64,000 bases of DNA from Curtobacterium oceanosedimentum. GTDB lineage: Bacteria > Actinomycetota > Actinomycetes > Actinomycetales > Microbacteriaceae. The position numbers were made by a program, and so were the translations under genes. Positions 15,927-24,795 of the stretch are shown here, in pieces. Numbering within the stretch: position 1 is the first letter of the stretch; each line of letters begins with the position of its first letter. The stretch covers positions 1 to 64,000 of the forward strand of contig NZ_JAIXIG010000021.1 of assembly GCF_020297365.1 (NCBI RefSeq), in the 5' to 3' direction. A model generated the notes under the pieces. The model was not told where the DNA came from, did not search any database, and saw only the letters and a list, made by a program, of their open reading frames with translations.

Positions 15927-16598
15927 ATGACCACCATCGCCATCGTCGGGGCCGGCAAGGGCCTCGGCCTCGCCGTCGCCGAGCGCTTCGCCCGTGAGGG
16001 CTTCGCCGTCGCCCTCATCTCCCGCAACCAGGACCGCCTGGACGGCCTCGCGGCAGAGCTGCGCGAGCGCGGCCACACCGCCGCCGGGTTCGCCGCGAAC
16101 GTGCGCGACGGGGACTCCCTGCGCGCCGCACTCGAACGCGCCACCGAGCAGCTCGGCCCCATCGAGGTGCTGCAGTACAGCCCGCTCCCCGCCAAGGAGT
16201 ACATGCGTCCCGTGCTCGAGACCACGGCGGAGGACCTGGTCGGTCCGATCGAGTTCTCGGTCTACGGCTCGGTCAACGCCGTCCGCCAGGTGCTCCCCGG
16301 CATGCGCGCGATCGGCCACGGCACGATCCTGTTCGTCAACGGCGGCAGCGCGGTCCGTCCGGGCGCTCGCGTCACCGGAACGTCCGTCGCCTTCGCCGGC
16401 GAGAGCGCCTACGCCCAGCTGCTCCACGATGCCGTCCGTGACGAGGACGTGCACGTCGGCCAGCTCATCATCCCGTTCGGCATCGACGACGGACAGCCCG
16501 AGCACTCCGGGGAGTCCATCGCCGACCGCCTGTGGACGATCCACACCGAGCGCGGCGACTTCCGCACGTACGCGGAGCCGCTGCCCGAGCTCGGGTGA
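15927..16598 (+). CDS. SDR-fold protein lacking the YxxxK pair
   Basis: A 223-residue SDR-fold protein. GAGKGLGLAVAERF (about residues 8-21) is a good cofactor loop, and SRNQDRL suggests NADP. However NNAG is replaced by LQYSP (about 82-86), and around residues 153-160, where YxxxK should be, the sequence is SVAFAGES. Ser141 remains. It may bind a nucleotide without classical catalysis or use other residues. GGAAGGAC lies 7 nt before the ATG. It is convergent with the ABC permease. Confidence 0.8.
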   Translation: MTTIAIVGAGKGLGLAVAERFAREGFAVALISRNQDRLDGLAAELRERGHTAAGFAANVRDGDSLRAALERATEQLGPIEVLQYSPLPAKEYMRPVLETTAEDLVGPIEFSVYGSVNAVRQVLPGMRAIGHGTILFVNGGSAVRPGARVTGTSVAFAGESAYAQLLHDAVRDEDVHVGQLIIPFGIDDGQPEHSGESIADRLWTIHTERGDFRTYAEPLPELG

Positions 16599-16617
16599 GC
16601 GTGGCGCTCGCCGCTTC

Positions 16618-16668
16618 GTGAGCAGGAATGGTCGGGTCCGACGCAGCGACCCGACCATTCCTGCTCAC
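16618..16668. repeat. 51-bp hairpin repeat, copy 2
   Basis: Arms at 16618-16637 and 16649-16668 are identical to those at 11080-11130 (20 of 20 bases each), with an unrelated 11-nt loop. It lies just after the SDR gene and just before a GGGAGGC terminator. Confidence 0.8.
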
Positions 16669-16673
16669 GATGT

Positions 16674-16721
16674 GACGGACGGGAGGCCCGTGGCGATGCC
16701 GCCACGCGCCTCCCGTCCGTC
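16674..16721. terminator. GGGAGGC/GCCTCCC palindrome terminator
   Basis: GACGGACGGGA (16674-16684) pairs with TCCCGTCCGTC (16711-16721). It separates the convergent SDR and FtsX-type permease genes and overlaps the permease stop by two bases. Confidence 0.65.
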
Positions 16722-19539
16722 AGTGCGCCCGTCGCACCGCCACGCGCCGCCGACCCCTCGAGGTCAGCCACGCCCCGGCCGTCACCACGAGGGGCAGGCC
16801 GATCGCGAGCAGCGCCAGCACCGGCCAGTCCGGCACGAACGGCAGGTGGTTCACCGCATCCGGGCCCTGGGCGAACCGCAGGGTCAGGGCGCGGATGGGC
16901 AGCAGGCCGAGCAGCGTCCCGATCACCGAGCCGACCGTCGCCAGGATCGCCGCCTGCCAGGTGGACACCCCGCGTCGGAGTCGCGGGGCGGCACCGATCG
17001 CGTCGAGCACCTCGTCGTCCCGCCGCCCGTCGGACCGCGCGAGACCGATCGCCACCGTCGTCGCACCGATCGTCACGGCGGCAGCCAGGGCCAGCACGAT
17101 CGCCCGGACCAGCGCGCCGTGGTCGACCGGACCGGTCTCGTAGATGAACGACGGGCCGCCCCACCGGTCACGGTCGTCGCCGCCGAAGCTCTGCCACGCC
17201 GAGCTCAGCTCGTCCCACTGGGCCGGCTGGATGTCGTGGGGCAGCGTCGTGACGAGCATGCCGTCCACCGCGGGCACGTCGTAGCGCTCGGCGGTGGCCT
17301 TCGTCATGAACACGCCGACCTGGATCCGCGGGGTCTGGACGTCGAGCACGGCCGGGATCGTCACGCTCGTGTCTGGCCGGGTCCGCTCGGTGATGGTCGG
17401 GCTCTCCCACGTGCGGTCGTGGAAGGTGTCGATGCGGACCGTGCCGTCGTGGGCGTACTCGGGCCACAGCGAGATCGCCCGGCCGCCCTCCAACGCGTCC
17501 CGGACGGCTGCGGACGGCCGGTGCCCGGTGAGCACGGCGTAGTCGTCGACCGTGCCCGTCCAGACGTGCGGGGTCGAGGTGTAGGTCGGGTCCAGGTAGG
17601 TCGAGCACGTCGTGGTGTCGTTCGTCGGGCAGTCGTACGGCGTCCAACGGTGCGCCACCGTGATGGTCGAGGGGGTGTCACCGAGCGAGTCGTTCGTGAC
17701 GCCGAGCACCCGGATGCGGTCCTGGTCGAACACGCCGGCGACGACCTTCGCCGCGTGCGCGGTGAGTGCGGCGTCGTGCTGCCCGGCCGACCCCTCCTCG
17801 GTCATGGCCTGCACCTCGGACGTGGCGACGCCGACGGCCGTCGTGTACTCGTACCCGCGGACGTACTGCGCGTGGCTCGAGGCGCTCCAGGTGATCACGA
17901 CCGACGCGACGAACACGACGCTCATCACGCTCGCGAGCACGGGGACCGTCCGCACCGGGTTCCGGCGGGCGTCGCGGGCGGCCAGGCGCGCGGACAGTCC
18001 GGCGCGTGCGGTCAGTCGCGTGACGAGGGCGAGCAGCCACGGCGAGCAGATCGCGATGCCGAGCTGCATCAGGCACGGCCCGATCGCGACGCCGGCACCG
18101 ACGGCCCACGCCCAGTGGTCCTGCTGCACCCGTCGGTCGTTCAGCATGAGCACGCCGACCCCGCAGGCCAGCGTCATCACGGCGCCGAGGACCACGAGCA
18201 ACGGTCCCCAGATGCGCCGACGACGACGGGCCGGACGGCTGACGGGCACCGGACGGAGCGAGCCCCGCAGTGCCGCGAGCACGTTGATCCGGGTCGCCGA
18301 CCGTGCCGCGACGAGCGCGGAGACGAGTCCGGCGAGCACCCCGGCGGCGGCGATGGACAGCAGCAGGAGCGGCGGCACGTGCAGCCCGGGGAAGGACACC
18401 ACGTTGCCGTTGTCGACCAGGCGGAACGCGAGCACGCCGAGCCCGGTGCCGACGGCGACCCCGAGGACCGCTCCGACGACCCCGAGCACGAGCCCGGACC
18501 CTGCGACGACGGCGCGGACGAACCGCTTGTCCCCGCCGACGCTCGTGACGATGGCGTACGAACGGGTGTCGGCGCGGGTGCCGACCAGGAACGCGGCCCC
18601 GGCGAGCAGGGCGACCTCGAACATGGCGAAGACGCCGAACAACGCCATCGCCCCGAGGTACCAACCGACCGAGAACCCCTGCCCGGCACCGGCCAACCGG
18701 GCGTCCGGCGGGTCGAGCACCACGGGTCGTGACTGCACGACGATGCCGTGCGCGTTGAGCTGCCGGATCTCCGACCAGGTGGGCGGATCGGTCGGCAGGT
18801 AGACGGTGACGTCGGAGAGTCCGGCGTCGTCGGTCGTGTCGGTCGTCGCCAGCGTCGTGCCCCACGGCAGGAACACGCCCTGCGCGTCGGGGTCGGCACC
18901 GAGGTCGACCATGGTGCCGGTGATCGTGAAGCGCTTGGTGACCGGGTCGGTCAGGTCCACGGTGTCGCCGATCCGGGCGCCGAGCCGCTCGAGGGTCGCG
19001 GGGGTGACCATCAGCTGCCCGCGCGCGGTCGGCGTGGCGCCATCGAGCACGCGCCAGTGCCCCTCGAGGGACGGGTCCCAGGCGCTGCCCTCGACCGCGG
19101 TCAACCCGACCGGTCCCCCCGACCCCTGCACGACGACCGGCGTGCTGCCGATCGGGATCGACAGTGCGCCGTCGGGTACGTGGGCCAGGACGTTCGCGAA
19201 GGGCGAGTCCTCGTCCGACTCCGTGACGGGGCTGTTCCGCTCCGAGTCCGTGAACTCCCACTGCACCGGGTCCTGCACCATGCCGGGCAGGTCCGGGCCA
19301 GACACGCGCATCTGCGCCCGTGCCTGGCCGAGGTCGTAGTCCAGCCGCTCGGTGACCGTGGCCTGCGTCGACTGCACCACGACGGCCACGGCCGCGAACC
19401 CCGCCGTGGGGATGCCGATGAGGGCGACGATCAGGGCCGCCCGCCCCGTCTTCGCGAACGCCAGTCGACGCCCCAGTCGGAGCGCCGGTCTCAGGGCGAA
19501 CGGCGTCCGGCCGGTCCCGGCACGCCGACCCCGGCTCAC
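16720..19539 (-). CDS. FtsX-type ABC transporter permease (large)
   Basis: A 939-residue permease of a MacB/FtsX-type transporter. A first helix (about residues 33-58) is followed by a large extracellular domain (about 60-290). A block of helices with the FtsX-like core comes next (GVFAMFEVALLAGAAFLVG, then ILGVAVGT-type segments). A second exported domain (about 550-790) and terminal helices follow. Two FtsX cores in one chain make it a fused double permease. The GTG overlaps the ATPase stop by four bases. Substrate unknown; lipophilic drugs, peptides or lipoproteins are usual. Confidence 0.87.
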   Translation of the reverse strand: MSRGRRAGTGRTPFALRPALRLGRRLAFAKTGRAALIVALIGIPTAGFAAVAVVVQSTQATVTERLDYDLGQARAQMRVSGPDLPGMVQDPVQWEFTDSERNSPVTESDEDSPFANVLAHVPDGALSIPIGSTPVVVQGSGGPVGLTAVEGSAWDPSLEGHWRVLDGATPTARGQLMVTPATLERLGARIGDTVDLTDPVTKRFTITGTMVDLGADPDAQGVFLPWGTTLATTDTTDDAGLSDVTVYLPTDPPTWSEIRQLNAHGIVVQSRPVVLDPPDARLAGAGQGFSVGWYLGAMALFGVFAMFEVALLAGAAFLVGTRADTRSYAIVTSVGGDKRFVRAVVAGSGLVLGVVGAVLGVAVGTGLGVLAFRLVDNGNVVSFPGLHVPPLLLLSIAAAGVLAGLVSALVAARSATRINVLAALRGSLRPVPVSRPARRRRRIWGPLLVVLGAVMTLACGVGVLMLNDRRVQQDHWAWAVGAGVAIGPCLMQLGIAICSPWLLALVTRLTARAGLSARLAARDARRNPVRTVPVLASVMSVVFVASVVITWSASSHAQYVRGYEYTTAVGVATSEVQAMTEEGSAGQHDAALTAHAAKVVAGVFDQDRIRVLGVTNDSLGDTPSTITVAHRWTPYDCPTNDTTTCSTYLDPTYTSTPHVWTGTVDDYAVLTGHRPSAAVRDALEGGRAISLWPEYAHDGTVRIDTFHDRTWESPTITERTRPDTSVTIPAVLDVQTPRIQVGVFMTKATAERYDVPAVDGMLVTTLPHDIQPAQWDELSSAWQSFGGDDRDRWGGPSFIYETGPVDHGALVRAIVLALAAAVTIGATTVAIGLARSDGRRDDEVLDAIGAAPRLRRGVSTWQAAILATVGSVIGTLLGLLPIRALTLRFAQGPDAVNHLPFVPDWPVLALLAIGLPLVVTAGAWLTSRGRRRVAVRRAH

Positions 19540-20264
19540 GAGGCGGTCCGGTCCGTCAGCGCCGCCTCGACGCCCGAGTACACGGTCTCGTCGACCACCC
19601 GACCGTCGCGCAGGAACACGATCCGGTCCGCCCAGGCAGCGTGCCGGGCGTCGTGGGTCACCAGGAGCGCACCGGCCCCTGCGTCGACGTGCCGCCGGAG
19701 CATGCGGAGCACGACCTCGCCGGTCTGCGAGTCGAGGGCGCCGGTCGGTTCGTCAGCGAGCACGAGCCGGCGCTCGCCGACCACCCCACGGGCGATCGCG
19801 ACGCGCTGCTGCTGCCCGCCCGACAGGTCGTCGGGGTAGGCGTCGGCGCGGTGCGACAGCTCGACGTTGTCGAGTGCGAGCTCCGCGGCACGGCGGGCCT
19901 GCGACGCCTTCCAGCCGTCGAGCTCGAGCGGCAGCGCCACGTTCTCGACCGCGGTCAGCGAGGGGATGAGGTTGAAGTCCTGGAACACGAACCCGACGAG
20001 TCGGCGACGCAGGGCCGCGAGTTCCCGGGCGGGACGGTCGGCCACGTAGTCACCGTCGATGAGCACCTCGCCGCTCGTCGGCGGCAGCAGGGTGCCGGCG
20101 CAGGCGAGCAGCGTCGACTTGCCCGAGCCGGAGGTGCCCATCACGGCCACCATCTCGCCGCGCTCGACCCGCAGGTCGATGCCGGCCAGGGCCGTGACGG
20201 CCTTCGCACCGGAGCCGTAGTGCACGCTCACGGCGTCGAGCTGCAGGAGCGGGGCGGCGGTCAC
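19536..20264 (-). CDS. ABC transporter ATP-binding protein
   Basis: A 242-residue ATPase of the LolD/MacB type. GTSGSGKST is Walker A (about residues 43-51), FQDFNLIPSLTAVENV the Q loop, LSGGQQQRVAIAR the signature, LVLADEPTGALDSQT Walker B with D loop, and VTHD the H loop. The GTG at 20264 overlaps the PadR stop (GTGA), and the homologous sequence begins here; the ORF upstream is low-complexity. It powers the FtsX-type permease and is coupled to both neighbours. Confidence 0.92.
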   Translation of the reverse strand: MTAAPLLQLDAVSVHYGSGAKAVTALAGIDLRVERGEMVAVMGTSGSGKSTLLACAGTLLPPTSGEVLIDGDYVADRPARELAALRRRLVGFVFQDFNLIPSLTAVENVALPLELDGWKASQARRAAELALDNVELSHRADAYPDDLSGGQQQRVAIARGVVGERRLVLADEPTGALDSQTGEVVLRMLRRHVDAGAGALLVTHDARHAAWADRIVFLRDGRVVDETVYSGVEAALTDRTAS

Positions 20265-20845
20265 CGTGCGCTCCGGGCAGCGGCAGCGGCAGCGGCCGCG
20301 TCGGCACTGGCAGGCGCCGCAGGGTGCTCGTCCGGCCGGTACCGCGCGACACTCGACTCCACGTGGTCGAGCCAACGCACCTCGGCCTCGGCCTGGAACA
20401 CCATCGACTCGAGCACGAGCGACCACGCCAGGTCGGTTGCCGGGTCCGTCGTGCGCTTCAGCCGGGTCAGGTCCTGCAGGTTCCGGATCGCCGCTCCGCG
20501 CTGCACCTGGACGAGCCGGGCGACGTCGACGCCGGGGACCGTGACGGCCAGGGCGAACTTGATCGCCAGCTCGTCACGACCGCGCTTCGCCGGTACGGGC
20601 TCGCTGAACCAGCGCGCCACTTCCTCGCGACCCGCGTCGGTCGCCGTGTAGACGACGTGGCCGTCGTCGTCGGCGTCGCCGCGGGCCACGAGGCCGTCGC
20701 GTTCCAGGCGGTCGAGGGTCGTGTAGACCTGGCCGATGTTCAGCGGCCAGCTCCCGCCGGTGCGGTGCTCGAACTCCCCCCGGAGCTGGTACCCGTATCC
20801 GGGTCCCCCCACCAGCAGCGCGAGTACGCCCATCCGAACGCTCAT
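20261..20845 (-). CDS. PadR-family transcriptional regulator
   Basis: A 194-residue repressor. Residues 1-80 are the PadR winged helix: MGVLALLVGGPGYGYQLRGEFE, then GQVYTTLDRLERDGLVA. The C-terminal helices (AIRNLQDLTRLKR to VRWLDHVESS) match the dimerisation region of longer PadR proteins. An Ala-rich tail ends it. The ATG at 20845 has GGGGGAG 4-5 nt upstream. As the first gene of the PadR-ATPase-permease operon it probably represses its own operon through the two palindromes upstream. Confidence 0.9.
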   Translation of the reverse strand: MSVRMGVLALLVGGPGYGYQLRGEFEHRTGGSWPLNIGQVYTTLDRLERDGLVARGDADDDGHVVYTATDAGREEVARWFSEPVPAKRGRDELAIKFALAVTVPGVDVARLVQVQRGAAIRNLQDLTRLKRTTDPATDLAWSLVLESMVFQAEAEVRWLDHVESSVARYRPDEHPAAPASADAAAAAAAARSAR

Positions 20846-20872
20846 GACACTCCCCCGTCTCGTCCTCCTGGA

Positions 20873-20909
20873 CATACTGAGTATGCACATACCCGGTATG
20901 TGGGCGCAA
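20873..20909 (-). promoter_or_regulatory. PadR operator inside its own promoter
   Basis: On the minus strand, TTGCGC (20904-20909) and CATACT (20880-20885) form a -35/-10 pair 18 bp apart. The spacer holds the palindrome CACATACCCGGTATGTG (20886-20902). A second palindrome, CATACTGAGTATG (20873-20885), covers the -10. Both share ATACNNNGTAT, so a dimer at either site would block polymerase. Confidence 0.65.
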
Positions 20910-20936
20910 GCAGGGATCCGGTCAGCAAAGGAACGA

Positions 20937-20974
20937 ACGGGAGGCGCGGTGCCAGCTGGCACCGCGCCTCCCGT
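20937..20974. terminator. 38-bp perfect palindrome terminator
   Basis: A perfect palindrome starting ACGGGAGGCGCGGTGCCAG, centred on CAGCTG. It follows the aldo/keto reductase on the minus strand and belongs to the GGGAGGC family, variant with the GGTGCCAGCTGGCACC core. Confidence 0.7.
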
Positions 20975-20995
20975 CCGTCTGCTGGTCGCGTCGGG

Positions 20996-21877
20996 TCAGT
21001 GACCCAGCTTCGCGAGCTCCTCGAACTCGTCGTCGGTCAGCTCGACCGTCGCACCCGCGAGGTTGTCCTCCAGGTGCGCGACGCTCGACGTGCCGGGGAT
21101 CGGCAGCATCACCGGGGAGCGCTTGAGCAGCCAGGCGAGCGCGAGCTGTGCCGGGGTGGCGCCCTTGCGCTCGGCGATCTCGGTCAGCGGCGAGTCCTCG
21201 CCGGTCAGACCACCGGTGGCCAAGGGGAACCACGGGATGAAGCCGATGCCCTGCTCCTCGGACCAGTCGAGCAGTTCCTCGGCGTCGCGCTTCTGCAGGT
21301 TGTACAGGTTCTGGACGGAGACGATCGTGGCGATCTCCTGCGCGGCCTTGACCTCGTCGACGGAGACCTCGGACAGGCCGATGTGGCGGATCTTGCCCTC
21401 GTCCTGCAGCTTCTTCAGCTCGCCGACCTGGTCCTCGAGCGGGACCTTCGGGTCGATGCGGTGCAGCTGGAACAGGTCGATGCGCTCGAGGCCGAGGCGG
21501 CGGAGACTCATCTCGGCCTCCTGCCGCAGGTACTCCGGGCGGCCGACCGGCGGCCACTCGTTCGGGCCGGTGCGGGTCAGGCCGGCCTTCGTGGCGATGA
21601 CGACGTCGTCGCCGTAGGGGTGCAGGGCCTCCTTGAGGAGGTCCTCGGCGACGTAGGGGCCGTACGAGTCGGCGGTGTCGAAGAAGTTCACGCCGAGCTC
21701 GACCGCACGCTTGAGGACGCGGATCGCCTCGTCGTGGTCCTTCGGCGGTCCCCAGACGCCGGGGCCGGTGAGCTGCATGGTGCCGTAGCCGAGGCGGTTG
21801 ACCTCGAGGTCGCCGCCGATGCGGAAGGTGCCGGAGGACGCGGCCGGACGGTTCGTGGTGTCAGTGCCTGTGGTCAT
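20996..21877 (-). CDS. Aldo/keto reductase
   Basis: A 293-residue NADPH-dependent (beta/alpha)8 oxidoreductase. The catalytic set is in order: FFDTADSYG (Asp, Tyr), IATKAGL (Lys) and LFQLHRID (His). IRHIGLSEV and the C-terminal IPGTSS that binds the NADPH phosphate are present. It resembles the YdbC/YakC-like stress group; substrate unknown. There is no clear Shine-Dalgarno. TAGACC lies 6 nt before the ATG, a near match to the leaderless pattern. Confidence 0.9.
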   Translation of the reverse strand: MTTGTDTTNRPAASSGTFRIGGDLEVNRLGYGTMQLTGPGVWGPPKDHDEAIRVLKRAVELGVNFFDTADSYGPYVAEDLLKEALHPYGDDVVIATKAGLTRTGPNEWPPVGRPEYLRQEAEMSLRRLGLERIDLFQLHRIDPKVPLEDQVGELKKLQDEGKIRHIGLSEVSVDEVKAAQEIATIVSVQNLYNLQKRDAEELLDWSEEQGIGFIPWFPLATGGLTGEDSPLTEIAERKGATPAQLALAWLLKRSPVMLPIPGTSSVAHLEDNLAGATVELTDDEFEELAKLGH

Positions 21878-21951
21878 GACCCCGGTCTACGCCGGGTGCG
21901 TGGCTGCTCTCTGAGCGGGTGTCCCCCGACGGCTTGCCGTGCTCGCAGGTT

Positions 21952-22539
21952 CTACGGACGGGCGGGCCGCGGGTACGGGGTCTCGCCGCGTTCGAGCCCG
22001 CCGACGAGCTTGGTGAGTCGGTTCGTCCGCACCGTGGCGTTCGGGGCGGTGGTGATCCGGTGCAGGACGGCGTACCGGTTCGTGGCGTCGAGCTCGGCGA
22101 ACAGCGCCGCCGCCGCGGGCGCAGCGTCGAGGGCGGCCTGCAGGTCCTCGGGCACGGTGGCGGTCGCCGCTCCGGCGTAGGCGCGGTCCCACCGGCCGTC
22201 GGCCTTGGCGCGTTCGATCTCGGCGTGCCCGCGCTCCCGCATCCGGCCGTCGGCGATCAGGGTCGCGACCAGGCCGAGGTTCCGCTGCGACCACAGCGAG
22301 GCCTTCCTCCGTGGGGTGAAGCGCTGGCGGAACGTCGTCGCATCGCGGCCGCGCCGCTGGCCGTCGATCCAGCCGGAGCACAGCGCCTCGTCGAGGGCGG
22401 TGTCGTAGGTCAGGGCCGTCGGGTCCGTCACGCCCTTCTTGGCGAGGACGAGCCAGACGCCGTCGGAGTCGTCCTCGTGGTCGTCGAGCCAGGCGCGCCA
22501 GGCCGCGGGATCGGGCAGCACGAGGTCGACGACGTCCAT
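21952..22539 (-). CDS. YdeI/OmpD-associated family protein
   Basis: A 195-residue protein of the bacteriocin-protection YdeI/OmdA-like family. LDEALCSGWIDGQRRGRD and TFRQRFTPRRKASLWSQRN are the family's strongest motifs; the C-terminal helical region (APAAAALFAELDATNRYAVLHRI) is the usual OmdA end. The molecular role is not established. The ATG at 22539 begins MDVVDLVLPDPAAWRAWLDDH, the usual start, with TACGAT 6 nt upstream and no Shine-Dalgarno. The longer ORF upstream runs through a heptamer repeat and was rejected. Confidence 0.85.
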   Translation of the reverse strand: MDVVDLVLPDPAAWRAWLDDHEDDSDGVWLVLAKKGVTDPTALTYDTALDEALCSGWIDGQRRGRDATTFRQRFTPRRKASLWSQRNLGLVATLIADGRMRERGHAEIERAKADGRWDRAYAGAATATVPEDLQAALDAAPAAAALFAELDATNRYAVLHRITTAPNATVRTNRLTKLVGGLERGETPYPRPARP

Positions 22540-22545
22540 GCGGTC

Positions 22546-22551
22546 ATCGTA
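22546..22551 (-). promoter_or_regulatory. Leaderless-type -10 (TACGAT)
   Basis: TACGAT on the minus strand ends 6 nt before the ATG at 22539. The heptamer repeat starts 3 nt further upstream. Confidence 0.55.
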
Positions 22552-22553
22552 GA

Positions 22554-22588
22554 GCGGACGGCGGACGGCGGACGGCGGACGGCGGACG
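22554..22588 (+). repeat. GCGGACG heptamer, five tandem copies
   Basis: Five exact copies of GCGGACG occupy 22554-22588, directly upstream of the -10 of the YdeI-like gene. It sits at the -35 position, so copy number could alter promoter strength. Confidence 0.8.
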
Positions 22589-22625
22589 CGGTCGCACGGT
22601 CGCCGACGGACGGTCCGCGGCCGGG

Positions 22626-23168
22626 TCAGCCCGCGCTGCTGCTGATCCGGGTCGCCGCCGCCCACTCGTGCACCCAGTCCGGCACCGTCAGGTCGCGGTC
22701 CGGCGCACCCGCTGCCGCGAGCAGGTCCGCCGTCGGGACCGTCCCGCCCGAACGCCGCAGGAACCGGGCCTGCACCACGGCCCGCGCCACCACGGCACCG
22801 CCGCGCTCGAACGTCTGCTCGAGGTACACCGCACGCTCGTCGACCCCGAGCACGCGGGTGCGCAGGTCGAACCGCTGCCCCAGCGTCAGGGAGCGCTTGT
22901 ACGTGATCGTCTGCGCCGACACCACCGGGTACCAGCCGTGCTCGGACAGGGCAGTCCAGTAGCCGGAGCGGAGCATCAGGTCGAGGCGGCCGAGGTCGAG
23001 CATCGACAGGTACTTGCCGTTGTTGACGTGCCGCAGCGGATCGAGGTCCGTGGGGACGACCCGGAACGGCGTCCGCACCTCGTCCCACAGCGAGGCCCGC
23101 CGCCCGCCGAGCCGACGACGCAGACGCACGCGCACCTGCAGCAGGAACAGTCGGAGGTACAGGTTCAC
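22626..23168 (-). CDS. Thioesterase family protein (hot-dog fold)
   Basis: A 180-residue 4HBT-type acyl-CoA thioesterase. LRHVNNGKYLSMLDLGRLDL is the hot-dog helix with its usual HxNNxxY start, preceded by PTDLDP; ITYKRSLTLGQRFDLRTRV and YLEQTFERGGAVVARA are the following strands. The N-terminal hydrophobic stretch (NLYLRLFLLQVRVRL) occurs in actinobacterial members. The GTG at 23168 is inferred from homology; no clear ribosome site is present. Confidence 0.8.
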   Translation of the reverse strand: MNLYLRLFLLQVRVRLRRRLGGRRASLWDEVRTPFRVVPTDLDPLRHVNNGKYLSMLDLGRLDLMLRSGYWTALSEHGWYPVVSAQTITYKRSLTLGQRFDLRTRVLGVDERAVYLEQTFERGGAVVARAVVQARFLRRSGGTVPTADLLAAAGAPDRDLTVPDWVHEWAAATRISSSAG

Positions 23169-23298
23169 GGGACGATCACACCAGTGCTCCGCGGGTCCGG
23201 GCCAGCGGGTTGGAGGAACCGCACCAGGTGCGAGCGGGCCGTACGGCCGTCGACGCACTGCTCCCGACAAGCACCGGGACGCCCAGCCAAGAGGTCGA

Positions 23299-23532
23299 TC
23301 AGCCGGGGAACGCGCCGCCAGCACCGGTCACGCCCGGGTGGGCGGACTTGGCGAGGCCCTCGGTGACGGCGTGCGCTGCTTCTGCGTCGGCGCGCGCACG
23401 GCCGCCGGCCGCCGGGTCACCGGCGTCCAGGTGGTCGAGTGCGCGCCGTCGACGGCGGTTCTGCACCTCGAGCACGGTGAGCAGTGCCGCGATGACGACG
23501 ACCACGGCGATGACGGTCCACACGACGGTCAT
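23299..23532 (-). CDS. Small single-pass membrane protein
   Basis: A 77-residue hypothetical. Residues 3-22 form one membrane helix (VVWTVIAVVVVIAALLTVLE), followed by RRRRR, which favours a cytoplasmic C-terminal tail, and an Ala/Gly-rich end. GGGGGAAG precedes the ATG at 23532. The longer frame to 23652 is not protein-like. It diverges from the aldo/keto reductase at 23643. Function unknown. Confidence 0.65.
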   Translation of the reverse strand: MTVVWTVIAVVVVIAALLTVLEVQNRRRRRALDHLDAGDPAAGGRARADAEAAHAVTEGLAKSAHPGVTGAGGAFPG

Positions 23533-23642
23533 GATCTTCCCCCAGACCGGGGCCCCTGCCCCGTCACCGGCAGCGTAGCGCGGCCGAGGCGGGTACAGCC
23601 AGTGCCTCCCGACGGACCGCCGCCCGGGAGTAGACCTGCAGC

Positions 23643-24629
<987 letters not shown>

Positions 24630-24647
24630 ACGCGACCGGTTGACGGC

Positions 24648-24683
24648 CGGGAGGCCCGGTGCCAGCTGGCACCGGGCCTCCCG
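24648..24683. terminator. GGGAGGC palindrome terminator (CAGCTG core)
   Basis: CGGGAGGCCCGGTGCCAG at 24648 and its exact complement form a 36-bp palindrome. It lies between the convergent aldo/keto reductase and FBP genes. Confidence 0.7.
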
Positions 24684-24710
24684 TCCGTCGTCGGTCGCGT
24701 CTGCGGACGC

Positions 24711-24795
24711 GAGACGCCGGCGTCAGCACGAGACGCCTCCGGATCCGGCGGCGTCTCGCTGACTCGGCGGCGTCTTCCGAGGACGCCGGCGTCTC
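24711..24795. repeat. Nested GAGACGCC/GGCGTCTC inverted repeats
   Basis: GAGACGCCGGCGTC (24711-24724) is the exact complement of GACGCCGGCGTCTC (24782-24795). An inner pair, GAGACGCC and GGCGTCTC, lies at about 24730-24757. Several alternative hairpins are possible. The right end overlaps the FBP stop codon. Confidence 0.65.

Noticed and set aside
22554-22588. CRISPR array
   Set aside because: Units are 7 bp with no spacers.
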